Of a stretch of DNA of 34,086 bases, positions 10,101-16,796 are shown piece by piece. Source of the DNA: JBCCSZ01 sp039199225 (lineage in GTDB: Bacteria > Bacteroidota > Bacteroidia > Chitinophagales > Saprospiraceae). The number at the start of each line of letters is the position of its first letter. Position 1 is the stretch's first letter. Made by a program: the position numbers and the translations under genes. Under the pieces are notes generated by a model. That model had not been told where the DNA came from, did not search any database, and saw nothing but the letters and a program-made list of their open reading frames with translations. The stretch covers positions 1 to 34,086 of the forward strand of contig JBCCSZ010000043.1 of the NCBI GenBank assembly GCA_039199225.1. The letters run 5' to 3'.

Positions 10101-11002
10101 CGACATTCCTCGGTAATCTTGGTGATGGCTTACCAGAGCTTCGTAAGATTTTTAAAGACAATCCAACAGCGATTGATGTTTGGGACTTTTTGAGGCAGGT
10201 AGATTCTCCTGAGTTGGCAATGGATGCTTATGCAGTCGGGAAGATTTTTGATAATCAGCCTTTGTTTGCTACCTTGACTTCGAATATTGATGTAGCGACC
10301 TCTTTTTTCTCTATGAGAAATTTGACTTACGCTAATAATTATAAATACGTATCTGATCCGCATCAATACCGGATAGATCAACAATGGAGAAGGTTTCTGG
10401 AAGAAGGCAGTGATTTAGCCCATATTGCGAAATATGAAGATTATTTTTCAGTGGTGGTGGAAACGGGTATTTACAGAGAGATTGCAAAGAATAAATTTCT
10501 TTCTGCAGGGACATATACCACAAAGGTTCAAAGGGCCTTAAAAGGAGTTAATATCTTTTTCGGTACTCAGACTATTACCATCAATGGTGTGACAACAACG
10601 GAGCCTTTCATAGCATTCTCTGGAGGAATAGTGGCCCGACGATTGATGGCACAAGGTATTACAACCCTGAATGGTCGGAAGTTGATTTCTCAACCACCCA
10701 GGAACAACTCCCCTGATAGATTTGTACTTGCTTTAGAGACTCATTTGATGAATCAATTGGATTCGGAAATTGCGGTACTTGATGAGTTGATGCGTCGATT
10801 ATACCAGCAAAATATTCCTCAACTTGATTGGCGGATTCAGAGCCAAAGAGAAGCGATCAAATCTCTAATACAGCTTGAGGAACTGACTAGTTTGATGAAT
10901 CCTTGTACATCATGTGGAAATGCATTAGATGATGTTTTTGGTGACGGATACGCTGGTTCTGTTAGATTTGGAATTAGATATGAAGACCGACGGCCAAAAT
11001 AA
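1151..11002 (+). CDS. Giant secreted polymorphic toxin-like protein with TSP3 repeats, zincin protease motif and C-terminal deaminase-type toxin domain
   Basis: This 3283-residue protein begins with a clear Sec signal peptide (hydrophobic stretch ending GSAQP, cleavage near residue 28). Residues ~30-285 resemble the conserved N-terminus of large Bacteroidota surface proteins (possibly the TANFOR region) and run into an Fn3-like fold. Residues ~287-1197 and ~1417-1487 hold about ten Cys/Asp-rich thrombospondin-3-like units (DxDxDGxxD, CPG, PDGC), likely calcium-binding. An Fn3-like domain follows (~1487-1574), then a coiled coil (~1667-1732). A zincin motif is at H2043-E-L-G-H2047, with H2054 and NLMDYG downstream. 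A hydrophobic stretch lies at ~2700-2784. The C-terminus has D3204-S-E3206 and P3251-C-T-S-C3255 followed by a hydrophobic strand, matching the BURPS668_1122-like toxin-deaminase pattern. There is no type IX sorting domain. I infer a surface protein whose protease may release a nucleic-acid or nucleotide deaminase. The toxin assignment rests on motifs read by eye. Confidence 0.8.
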   Translation: METKLQHLPIRVFLFIGFLFLFGVTGSAQPYPVTSNIQLVGSTLPKLDAFQTRNSNKLFYTMILNDQTASNYDVRLRLTISGRGITMRTDSRYLPPPIRLQYNVPRVLTSVDLADFFDLNNLEFTGMTKQEYLTRGLPEGTYSVCLEAFDYLRSNDPAIANNTCATTALILQDPPRILQPIGNQIKNDPLSMTLSWQPQHTFIPSPTYQMEIFEVPPGLTDDQVLTSTAPIFQQTTQLTQYQYGLIDPLLRLDQDYIFRVRVIDPSRGAYVKNDGYSMIERFRIIIPCIQGHPCSDGDPCTYNDAITLDCKCVGTPWQDSDGDGVCDLRDICPGGNDNIDTDSDGIPDDCDICNVGASCDDGDECTTGDMIQGDCECWGLRSLDTDNDGICDAVDDCILGPNSEDADSDGIADVCDDCIEGTPCDDGDPTTINDRLVWNSDYTPGEPIPNWIDACQCKGTPTPCDSGDDDGDGICNDRDKCPDFDDNIDSDNDGTPDGCEDCNDNFNITASLSESEEVTCDYCFQLGQFVIGQFMVITGLAIELPDGREAVISGVTPGFDFPYCTSNASCFGTSSDLSDMANDLTQWLINEGHGGVADWETYKTLNPRCYTKGMNSFVVSGSRVKFLKSYGFTKSEELTVLDFEASNCVQTRPATYSLSANVDAGCANPTFLWSNGETDASIKVEGDPSSYSVEVACANGCTYSSDDLTCILGMPCDDGSACTINETYNALCMCVGDYVGDQDNDGACDPLDLCPGGNDYLDADGDGTPDACFNCKEGEPCDDGDPCTIDEEYDQDCNCIGKFQDDDNDSVCNAYDQCPGFPDYHDMDMDGIPDGCETRGCVAQGPNGSCQLVKRYCDCENIRKIPLNVLSKMYFQHYFLNANQLDSLTLEESGDDINFEMVDLEGTPLVTVLNLSKIGYYHSVSGEAIMRDSDFDGVCDLFDMCPGGHDMQDSNGNCIPDACENDCNRDFSLQLQIMFDRDCDDGNDCTINDQIQCDCNCMGVISDLDGDGVCDENDLCQGFDDTQDIDGDGIPDGCDYNPCTDSSVITPCDDGDPCTTGDREIIDPNDPTQCICQGTPDLDTDNDGVCDNDDQCHGWDDSIDTDGDGIPDGCDLCENSMLAGNIGEPCDDENVCTIMDVLSYLYDEDGNVVGCDCIGQEYDADNDGVCDPLDKCPGWNDLDDYDDDEIPDGCDPRWYEIGCPEAVQFAYENAHGIILFFNVDDVRLEDVPNPIDITVLYKITSEPNVYSEDRIELTSYRTVNGQIEAYYEVLGIDMNAIGNSSNTQLTVSYSEHQSCTFIGKGFNIVNPIDIEDLISLPCPSQFSINAEGNLVLELPQAPLNPINFNDVPETVDLALTIAPGEQINVTANIVNMDFESLKLKLWTDVPVANVSNPSGSVTFPGGPACGYTGGAIDTPAGCAHYPGEPCDDLDSLTHSDAYDANCQCYGQLGHDQDGDGVHDLIDRCPGHPDDVDVDGNGVPDGCECTLPVIVSAEVVNGNDIEVILEPNDDHQSYKIRYYVDTPPGDSVVRSTLPLTVPNVLTGYTYTLEVIAVCTDGHPSNPTVIQVDVPFDPDAFYCGLPPAVDLSNQVPLEILRNGDAFRAGDFMVTVDKVQTGYAGKFTGTGFIEVPYLNFVRVNVTFQGIFINDEYVMVDGNVIVTGIGAAIISEELAELLQDIVDGLEQAADILEQLADALEQLEIIVAQMQSMDDYFNNGENIVQNILNIANEIPCLPESATDSIEMAVNCFASASQESDFAGCKQILEDGIAKLKRELAELYDADYQIVFERKINQNFGFDTLQHIAFKDEYSRVTIADESYNIAWKSIKSGDGTDQVVAKLKGGGSFPSNEIAFKDANDNVVPTTVDGEKRLLQLAGKTHEDITQIYAVQTPSGTTDKHIAGQIGVISYNEKPLDISLVSVNGVTYPYNVNDLTAKLNAIYKQAVVPVSVSLHPDNLVVSDFDNIMDDIPSSSNRGYTYEMEDIIETFDRLNTVDPDRYYLFLVNASDDVGKLGTMPFGRNFGFIFNGNISSEDEYVKTIAHELGHGAFYLQHTFDEYDELEEGDTDNLMDYGADLEDASLTGKHLHKHQWDKIHDPGASVELFEDDDTEYITINFLDSLSSYVVDGALTFINNLGGTVSIPYDNLLSLTFATGGEQYLELGSMIPIGSLTFFKLKTGQSYMNCADGNYYLEGETCEVGDEYYYSYPQSSPKKAVIIRPCYINGISAINVVDIEESNFPTPSTSTANYDLLLPYFFAANNDNYTDLRYVHQGKIMRVTSAENKFFSLSPEFRYPLYRRFIESYGEYAEYDKISSFYVNSLALVLHKYSSNYQECDEWGEVLKLANISELLNRFNLENDPDGRPIELEHYTPPATEGADFDELRFNGFLNLIESLNFFEGGGDYTEAQAFNFISFYLNRTYLMQGYQDWINSLGPEDAETYFDVIKNAEYQLMPCEYASLNFNYPLLKSLIRYIVDHNEIWLDNDEEWLILKLLDKIGSENYSDFLSYLESTNLEAQTPSDSWLWNTLIERVDDSWLDKNGTKFMRKIVDMFTYSRNETNSFIYQRWEDLMGDVDDVESDNMADTVTVATMKKATIPVIPYNYTNVLQRIAPRFSTMGNRGVSIPMPNPYLLTDVNLDEDDGDMDIITELKFNILVPGYTVESISKKDVKPFDLLIVDRSSSFGVTKEFTRDSNFLVVPACLFYFFNEKAISKSTKDIIITSLDIASLALPAGPLVKLVRVGKYLVYADRASSILSIASTLTSETEYQKYSDILGAASAFLGLTDLTWRGVTKYKVMKVNKTFDKLVESVSKSKIDNTMVEKANDFTVLLNSIINASDLSIDALKLSDKRVDELARILSNEDAFALTRGGVPLVDPQLVSTALSRIGRTNFQDLENALRILTAARGFPESALVSKIMQGLSLEDAGILSTILHNQPELVEAFHKSVNSGGDDLVDVWKSFKAAGEEVGSVYHTVFDQWSNTKRATFLGNLGDGLPELRKIFKDNPTAIDVWDFLRQVDSPELAMDAYAVGKIFDNQPLFATLTSNIDVATSFFSMRNLTYANNYKYVSDPHQYRIDQQWRRFLEEGSDLAHIAKYEDYFSVVVETGIYREIAKNKFLSAGTYTTKVQRALKGVNIFFGTQTITINGVTTTEPFIAFSGGIVARRLMAQGITTLNGRKLISQPPRNNSPDRFVLALETHLMNQLDSEIAVLDELMRRLYQQNIPQLDWRIQSQREAIKSLIQLEELTSLMNPCTSCGNALDDVFGDGYAGSVRFGIRYEDRRPK
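2010..4740 (+). repeat. Array of nine thrombospondin-3-like coding repeats in the giant gene
   Basis: About nine units encode a recurring pattern of PCDDGDPCT, a CxCxG turn, DxDxDGxCD, a CPG motif and DGIPDGC. Unit length is near 190-260 bases. The array is interrupted twice by unrelated insertions, at about 2665-3279 (including a SprB-like stretch around LWSNGE) and 3670-3940. One unit near 3940-4045 is only a half unit. A tenth unit stands apart at 5400-5610. Asp side chains spaced this way bind calcium in known TSP3 proteins; here this is inferred. Confidence 0.8.
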
Positions 11003-11015
11003 TACTGTTTGTAAT

Positions 11016-11792
11016 ATGAAATATGAATTTTTGAAAAACGCACAATCAATCTTTGGTTCAAATCCATTTTTTGACGTGCGAGAAAATAAGGGTTGCAGCC
11101 CAGAGGAGGTAAAAAGCCTTAAGGAATTTTTGCAACCATACAAGTTTACGCTACCAAAAGTGATAGAAGAGGAATTGTTGCTATTTGGAAAATTTGTTCA
11201 CAATTGGGATGGACTCTTTTTTAACATGCAGTTAGCATTTTCTGATAAAGAATTTGATTATTTCGAAGAGCTTAAAAGAGGTTTTTGGGTGCTGCAAGCA
11301 CCCGATACCTCTATACAAATAATCGGTTTAAAAATCGAAGAGTTATCAGATGATCCTCCTTTGCAATCTAAATGGCCTGGTGACGATGACGATGATAGCT
11401 ACGAGCTAGAACTTCTGGCTACCTCTTACAGCAAGACGATAACTTATTTTGGAAAGTATTACATGGATAAGTACACATCATTCTATCAATCCAATCCAAA
11501 AGCTTATGAATACAAACAAAGTATTATTGAATTGTATTCTGCCGTAGAGTCTTTATCAGAATTTCACGATTCAATCTCAAATCCTGTATCGAATCCATGG
11601 AGATACCCTTGTCGTACAATGAGACTAAACGCTGGAAGAATACACTCTTCCCCTTCGAGAATTCCTGAAACGGCAAAGGAGATTCATTTTATCTTTAAGC
11701 GACCGGAATTTGTAGAGTTACTCCAAAATTCGGTAGAGGTGAGGAACGCATTTGAATTTTTTCAGGAAAAGGCAAATACCCTTATCACTTAA
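11016..11792 (+). CDS. Candidate immunity protein of the toxin (unrecognised family)
   Basis: This 258-residue protein starts at the ATG 13 bp after the stop of the giant toxin-like gene. An upstream in-frame ATG at 10980 would overlap that gene by 23 bp, and one at 10929 by more. It has no signal peptide or membrane segment, so it should stay in the cytosol, as expected for protection against a nucleic-acid-acting toxin. It is acidic (including a run of Asp near residue 125) and otherwise featureless to the eye, and I do not recognise a family. Its base composition is strikingly low: 37 of 120 bases (31%) are G or C at 11161-11280, against 38 of 60 (63%) at 12061-12120 in the next gene. Position, cytosolic character and AT-richness are all typical of immunity genes in polymorphic toxin loci, but the function is inferred from context. 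Confidence 0.7.
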   Translation: MKYEFLKNAQSIFGSNPFFDVRENKGCSPEEVKSLKEFLQPYKFTLPKVIEEELLLFGKFVHNWDGLFFNMQLAFSDKEFDYFEELKRGFWVLQAPDTSIQIIGLKIEELSDDPPLQSKWPGDDDDDSYELELLATSYSKTITYFGKYYMDKYTSFYQSNPKAYEYKQSIIELYSAVESLSEFHDSISNPVSNPWRYPCRTMRLNAGRIHSSPSRIPETAKEIHFIFKRPEFVELLQNSVEVRNAFEFFQEKANTLIT

Positions 11793-11822
11793 GTCATTAC
11801 TAAACAACAATCATTCAGCACA

Positions 11823-12740
11823 ATGAAAACATACTTAATTATTTTTCTCACTGTACTAGCATACAACCTCCAAGCCCAATCCGCCTCCAAAATCCTGAAG
11901 CCGCACTTCAAGAAAATCCAAAAGGCGAAGGCTTCTCAGCTCTCCAAAGCGCAGATGCTGACACTGACCAAGAACGCGGATGTCTTTCAGGCATTGGGGG
12001 CTTACACTCGCTCGGACAAGGATCAGGTGCAGCGCGAAGGGGTTCGACTCACCGCCTGGATCGGACAGCGGCACCAAGGGGCAGGGCAACGCAAAACGGC
12101 TGTCCATTTGCTGCTGGAAGTGGCCAAAACAGCGGAATCGACCGTGCAGTATCAAGTGGCCAAAGCCCTGCAACGCTTTCGGCAAGATGATTTTGACGAG
12201 CTGGCGCGCAAGCTGCTGGCCGAACACCTACAGCGCAAACCACAACACCTCGATAAGTTTCTCCTGACAGCGGGCTTTCTGGGGATGCAAGACGAACTGG
12301 AGGCATTGCGGCCCGAGTTTAAAAAACGAAATTCGCTGCGCCGCTCCCTCAATCTGGCACTGACGCGCTGTGGCAACCAACAGAAGATCGAATCGATGAT
12401 GAACAATGTGCGCAAAATTCCAGTGGACGATGACTTTGTGTATGAGGTTGTCCCCATGTTGGTATACACGCGGCAACGGCCGCAGATGGATTACTTGATG
12501 GAGCTGGTCCTGAGCAACCGGCGGGCCTGCCGACCAATCGGCGAAGATGTCGATGGTTACATCCTTTGTGGCTATCGCGTCATTGAGCAAATCGCGCCGG
12601 TGATAGAGGACTTTCCGGTGGCAGTGAATGAGCTGACGGGCGACCTGGCGGTCAAAGATTACAAAAAGGCTATGAAAGATGTCCGTACCTGGCTCGAAGA
12701 CCACAAAGATACTTACGTGCTGAAAGAAAATATTTTTTAG
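11823..12740 (+). CDS. Secreted alpha-helical-repeat (HEAT-like) protein
   Basis: This 305-residue protein has a short Sec signal peptide (MKTYLIIFLTVLAYNLQAQS). The rest is almost entirely amphipathic helices, for example VQYQVAKALQRF and FDELARKLLAEHLQ, in a spacing that resembles HEAT or ARM-type helical repeats. No catalytic motif is visible. It starts 30 bp after the immunity candidate and ends 148 bp before the second A-type gene, all on the same strand, so it may be cotranscribed. It is far richer in G and C than the gene before it. A periplasmic or surface scaffold role is a guess; no family is recognised. It may be the regular companion upstream of A-type genes. Confidence 0.75.
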   Translation: MKTYLIIFLTVLAYNLQAQSASKILKPHFKKIQKAKASQLSKAQMLTLTKNADVFQALGAYTRSDKDQVQREGVRLTAWIGQRHQGAGQRKTAVHLLLEVAKTAESTVQYQVAKALQRFRQDDFDELARKLLAEHLQRKPQHLDKFLLTAGFLGMQDELEALRPEFKKRNSLRRSLNLALTRCGNQQKIESMMNNVRKIPVDDDFVYEVVPMLVYTRQRPQMDYLMELVLSNRRACRPIGEDVDGYILCGYRVIEQIAPVIEDFPVAVNELTGDLAVKDYKKAMKDVRTWLEDHKDTYVLKENIF

Positions 12741-12888
12741 ATAAGTTCTCGATGTAAAATCCAGCTATTCGATAGAGCTGTTGAAAACTAAAACAAACAC
12801 AGTTCCTGTCTTTAGCACTACTTTTTAACGTCCTATTTTTTCTGAATTTATCCGGCCTCCGGGGCGGGATGAACACAACTAAAGACTT

Positions 12889-15800
12889 ATGAAACTCAGA
12901 CTTTTAACCTTGTTTTTGTTGCTTTTCAGCGGCTTTCTGGCGCTTCCCGGCCGGGCGTCCAACAAGCTGCCACTGCGCAAGGCGCCTAAAGCACCCGACC
13001 TAACAATGAAAAAGCACATCCCCTTCGTGGAGGATTCTTTGGCCGCTCTGGAGGAGTCCTTACTCCGAGTGCCGGTCCACAAAAAAGCAGACGGTTTCTT
13101 CTTTCCGGAAATCGACGAGCAATTTATTTCGAGCATGTCCGAAGAGGCAGCCGCTCCCAATAACAATCCGGTAGTAGATAAAATGGGGGACATCCTCGAA
13201 ACGGTTGGCAACGGAAGCTACAGCGCCAAGGTGCGAAAGGCCAAGCAAGTCATCGAGAAAGCGATTGATATTGGCAATTTTCTGACAACCCTCACCGGGG
13301 AAAATCTCGAGAAGGCAACTTTACCCATCATCATTCCCAAGACAATTGGCAACGTAACGGCTTACCTGGTGATCAACGAAATTGTACTCAAACCGCAATG
13401 GGCCGAATTGGAGGTCTATGTCGGGATGCGCATTCCATCCAAGAACAGTTCCATCCGAACGGAGCTGGACATCAAAGGTATTCCGGGTGATGGATTGATC
13501 CTGATGTTTGCAGCTTCTGGTGTAAAGTTTTCTTCCGAGGCGGGCATCATTGGCGACGCTACCATCGGCCTGTTGAGCAAGGTGTCTTTCGAAGTAGGAG
13601 GCAAGAATAAAAAGACAGCCATCACCTTACTTCCTTGGAATACACACGAAGCACCGCCCGACACGGTCCAAAATCCAGAGAACTTTGGAACCTTCGTGAC
13701 CATCGATTGCGATGGTGTCAAACAGTTTGGTATAGAGGCTAGTTTTTGTTTCAGCCGCGAATGGATATTGCCAACCGATGAATTTGGTCACGAGTTGCCA
13801 GAGTTAGATGCAAACGGAAAAACCAATAGGGTAAAAGCGCATCTCGCACTTAAGGTTGAGGATTGGAACAACATGCTTTTTGAAAATATTAAATTGACGC
13901 ATTTTGTGCTAACGAGCTTCAGGGACATGAGCTTTTATGTGGGGAATGCCAATGTCGATTTGAGTGATTTCAGCAACCCACAAAGTCTCACTTTTCCAAC
14001 GGGCTACGAACATGGCTTGCCGGAAGACAACCTGGAATTGTGGCGAGGGGCTTACATCGAGACATTGGAAATCACCCTGCCCGATCCATTTAAGAAAAAA
14101 TGCATCACCTTCGGCAATGGTCCGCAAGATCAGGACACTTCCATGTGTCGCATCAAGATCAGTGGCAACAACATGCTGATTGACGAAACGGGTGTCACGG
14201 GTGGTTTCAGCATTGAAGGGGAGGCGCCCTTGTTGAGTGGTGGTTTGATGAATAAAAAATGGGCTTGGTCCTTGGATTCGGTTGGCATTCAAATCTTACA
14301 AAGTGAGCTGAATGGCTTTGGCTTTAGGGGGGAATTGGGTGTGCCGATTATGAAAAAAACAACCCCGTTGGAATATCGCGCTCATGTCAATTTTAATCCG
14401 ACCAATGGAACTGATTACGAGTATAAGTTCAATGTCATACTCGGTGAGGAGAAGTCTTTTCCGCTTTGGAAAGCAGGTCGGGTGACGCTCAAAGGAGGTA
14501 CAGAAATCATTGTGTCTGGCCAGGTGGAAGACAACAAGGTGGTGGAATTTCTGCCAGTGGCTAGGCTGAATGGTTGCTTGACCATTGGCAAGCCGGGGCA
14601 GCTTTCTTCTGGGGAGAATGGCAGCAAAATTGCGATTCCGGAGGTGCAGTTTCAAAAACTCGTTCTCAGAACGCAAGCACCTTATCTTTCGCTTGATCCC
14701 AACGGTGGATACATCGGTGTATCTGGAACCGGAGAGAACAATCTGTTCAACTTTCCCATTTCAGTCGATGATCTCGGCATCACCATTACCAATGGCGGCA
14801 CCAAAGCTGAATTGGGTATGACCATTGGATTGCAACTCGTCAACAGCGGCGATGGGGGCCTGAGTGCGGACGGTACCTTCCGGGTGGTCGGTAAGCTGGT
14901 GACTGAAGGGAGTGGAGCGCAGTACTGGGTATACGATAAGTTTGAGTTCGATGGCGCCCACGTTTCGCTCATCCTACCCAAATTCAAGATTGAAGGAACC
15001 ATCAATATCTTTGAGGGACATGAAAAATATGGCGATGGCTTCAGTGGAAAACTTTGTGCTTCGATTTTGAGCAACGACCAAGATTCTCCTGCTTGTAGCG
15101 ACAACTCTTCTTCCTTGCGAATTGATGTATCGGCTATTTTTGGTAGAACGGCAAATTTCCGTTATTGGCTGGTTGATGGTTTTGTCACCGGTGATGCAGT
15201 AAGGATTACGCTCTTACCCTCGCCACTGGTCATCAATGGATTTGGAGGTGGAGCATTCTATCACATGAAGCCCTCCGGTTATGAACCCTCCTTGGGTGGG
15301 GAGCCGGCCCAACCAGGCGTCGATGCCTCTGGTATTGTCTACGATCCCGATCCTTCGACGAAATTGGGGCTAAAGTTTGCCGTCGGATTTACAACGACCG
15401 GAAACACCCTCAAAGGAACGGCGACCTGTATCATACGATTTGGTGAACAGATGTCTTTGCAGAACATTACCTTCTGGGGCGTAGCGGATTTCATCCAAGG
15501 CGTTCCCGGTGGCGAGGACAGAACCTACCCGGATGTCGACAATGAAGTGGCTAGGGTTGCCTTGCCGCCTGCTATGATGCAAAGCTCCATCGCCGCTGAG
15601 GTGCTGGCCGCTTACGACGTCATCAAGGCCAAAGTGGGCATGAGTCTCGACTTCGACCACGGTATACTACACGGCTACGCAGATGTCTTCATCAACTTAC
15701 CGGATGCTGGCTTTGTTGGCTATGGCGTGCTGGACCTCCTAGTTGATCCGGGAGACGGATGGCACCTCTTTGTCGGTGGCTATCGAGATGGCTCTGTAAA

Positions 15801-16434
15801 AGTACCGACCTTCTGGGACCCCACAACAGAAATCTCCCTCTACCCGGCATTGGTGGCCTTCAACCTCTGGGGTTTCAACATGATGGCCGACGTTTACTTT
15901 ATGACAGGGACTGGCATTCCTGGCCCCCCTCCCTTGCACCCGGAAGCTGCGGAATACTTCGGCGAAACGCCCACCACCAACCGCGCTGCATTGGACAATG
16001 TCTGCCCCCAAAGCAAAGCGGCACTAGGAACCGGCTTGGCATTTGGAACTTCCGTTTCGTTCAAGTTCAAAAAGAAAAAGAAGAAAAGAATTTTTGGCGT
16101 CAAAATCACCCTCTACAAGTTTGACATCAAAGCGATGTTCGGGGCCGATTTCGCCTTCCTGAAATACAGCTCCGACTCCCAATGTCAAGATGGGCAACCC
16201 AGCAGTGGTTCCCACGGTTGGAACGGATTCAGAGTGCGCGGAACCATATGGGTATTCGTCAATGCCAAAGGAAAAGTCATGGGCATACCCCTACCAGAAA
16301 TCGGTCTCGGCCTAAAAATGACCACCGACTTCAAGGACCCCTCTTACTTCGATGCCATCGTCGTCATCAACTTCATCAAAAAGTGGCGCATCGGCTTAGA
16401 CCTAGGAACAGAATGCGGTGTCCCCTGCGACTAA
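12889..16434 (+). CDS. Large secreted/surface protein (A-type copy 2, complete)
   Basis: This 1181-residue protein begins with a Sec signal peptide ending near PGRAS. After a charged segment (to ~residue 110) it is almost entirely predicted beta structure, with repeated GGxxxxG and alternating hydrophobic patterns and few cysteines. Its last ~285 residues are a clear paralogue of the partial gene at the left window edge, including IPGPPP, AALGTGLAFG and INFIKKWR. A basic patch of about ten lysines (KFKKKKKKRIFG) sits near residue 1065. No family, enzyme motif, sortase signal or type IX sorting domain is recognised. The gene is the last of the + strand group and is followed by a strong intrinsic terminator, so unlike copy 1 it has no toxin gene behind it. 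A structural or delivery partner role for the giant toxin is inferred only from this arrangement. Confidence 0.85.
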   Translation: MKLRLLTLFLLLFSGFLALPGRASNKLPLRKAPKAPDLTMKKHIPFVEDSLAALEESLLRVPVHKKADGFFFPEIDEQFISSMSEEAAAPNNNPVVDKMGDILETVGNGSYSAKVRKAKQVIEKAIDIGNFLTTLTGENLEKATLPIIIPKTIGNVTAYLVINEIVLKPQWAELEVYVGMRIPSKNSSIRTELDIKGIPGDGLILMFAASGVKFSSEAGIIGDATIGLLSKVSFEVGGKNKKTAITLLPWNTHEAPPDTVQNPENFGTFVTIDCDGVKQFGIEASFCFSREWILPTDEFGHELPELDANGKTNRVKAHLALKVEDWNNMLFENIKLTHFVLTSFRDMSFYVGNANVDLSDFSNPQSLTFPTGYEHGLPEDNLELWRGAYIETLEITLPDPFKKKCITFGNGPQDQDTSMCRIKISGNNMLIDETGVTGGFSIEGEAPLLSGGLMNKKWAWSLDSVGIQILQSELNGFGFRGELGVPIMKKTTPLEYRAHVNFNPTNGTDYEYKFNVILGEEKSFPLWKAGRVTLKGGTEIIVSGQVEDNKVVEFLPVARLNGCLTIGKPGQLSSGENGSKIAIPEVQFQKLVLRTQAPYLSLDPNGGYIGVSGTGENNLFNFPISVDDLGITITNGGTKAELGMTIGLQLVNSGDGGLSADGTFRVVGKLVTEGSGAQYWVYDKFEFDGAHVSLILPKFKIEGTINIFEGHEKYGDGFSGKLCASILSNDQDSPACSDNSSSLRIDVSAIFGRTANFRYWLVDGFVTGDAVRITLLPSPLVINGFGGGAFYHMKPSGYEPSLGGEPAQPGVDASGIVYDPDPSTKLGLKFAVGFTTTGNTLKGTATCIIRFGEQMSLQNITFWGVADFIQGVPGGEDRTYPDVDNEVARVALPPAMMQSSIAAEVLAAYDVIKAKVGMSLDFDHGILHGYADVFINLPDAGFVGYGVLDLLVDPGDGWHLFVGGYRDGSVKVPTFWDPTTEISLYPALVAFNLWGFNMMADVYFMTGTGIPGPPPLHPEAAEYFGETPTTNRAALDNVCPQSKAALGTGLAFGTSVSFKFKKKKKKRIFGVKITLYKFDIKAMFGADFAFLKYSSDSQCQDGQPSSGSHGWNGFRVRGTIWVFVNAKGKVMGIPLPEIGLGLKMTTDFKDPSYFDAIVVINFIKKWRIGLDLGTECGVPCD

Positions 16435-16464
16435 CAAATTAAATCCCTAATACCCCAACCCTCT

Positions 16465-16526
16465 GAGAGCTGGAGGAAGACTGACCCCAAGAACCACAGG
16501 CTTCCTCCAAGCTCTCAAATTTTTTT
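16465..16526 (+). terminator. Intrinsic terminator after the toxin-locus genes
   Basis: The left arm at 16465-16479 pairs with 16501-16516, about 15 base pairs with one bulged T. The loop is 21 nt, and seven T residues follow three bases later (16520-16526). It lies 30 bp after the stop of the A-type gene and closes the + strand group. Confidence 0.85.
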
Positions 16527-16600
16527 ATCCCCACCTGTTTCAGTTTACAGTAGGCAGTATGCATTTTGCAGTAGACAATTTTCAATAGGCCGTTTAATTC

Positions 16601-16796
16601 TCCCCGCTCCAAGGGAAGCTCACCCGTTCACCGCTCACCCGTTCACTCGCTCCCCGCTCCAAGGGAAGCTCACCCGTTCACCGTTCACCGCTCACCCGTT
16701 CACCGTTCACCGCTCACCCGTTCACCGTTCACCGCTCACCCGTTCACCGTTCACTCGCTCACCGCTCACCCGTTCACCGTTCACTCGCTCACCGCT
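16601..16796. repeat. GC-rich tandem repeat block (50-, 22- and 30-bp units)
   Basis: A 33-bp segment starting tccccgctccaagggaagct occurs at 16601-16633 and again at 16651-16683. It merges into three perfect 22-bp units (16671-16692, 16693-16714, 16715-16736) built from caccg/cacccgtt words. Two perfect 30-bp units (16737-16766, 16767-16796) follow, which carry an 8-base insertion with TCGCTCAC. The C-rich strand is the + strand. The exact units point to recent slippage or unequal recombination. Confidence 0.9.

Noticed and set aside
10700..11002. Type IX secretion sorting domain at the giant protein's C-terminus
   Set aside because: The C-terminus carries DSE and PCTSC motifs and ends in RYEDRRPK, with none of the beta-rich sorting-domain pattern.
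10929..11015. Longer N-terminus for the immunity candidate starting inside the toxin gene
   Set aside because: It would lie inside the coding region of the deaminase motif end; the ATG at 11016 lies just after the toxin stop and gives a normal spacing. The ATG at 10980 remains possible.
16601..16796. Regular repeats considered as a CRISPR array
   Set aside because: The units abut directly with no unique spacers, unit sizes vary (22, 30, 50 bp), and no cas genes are nearby.
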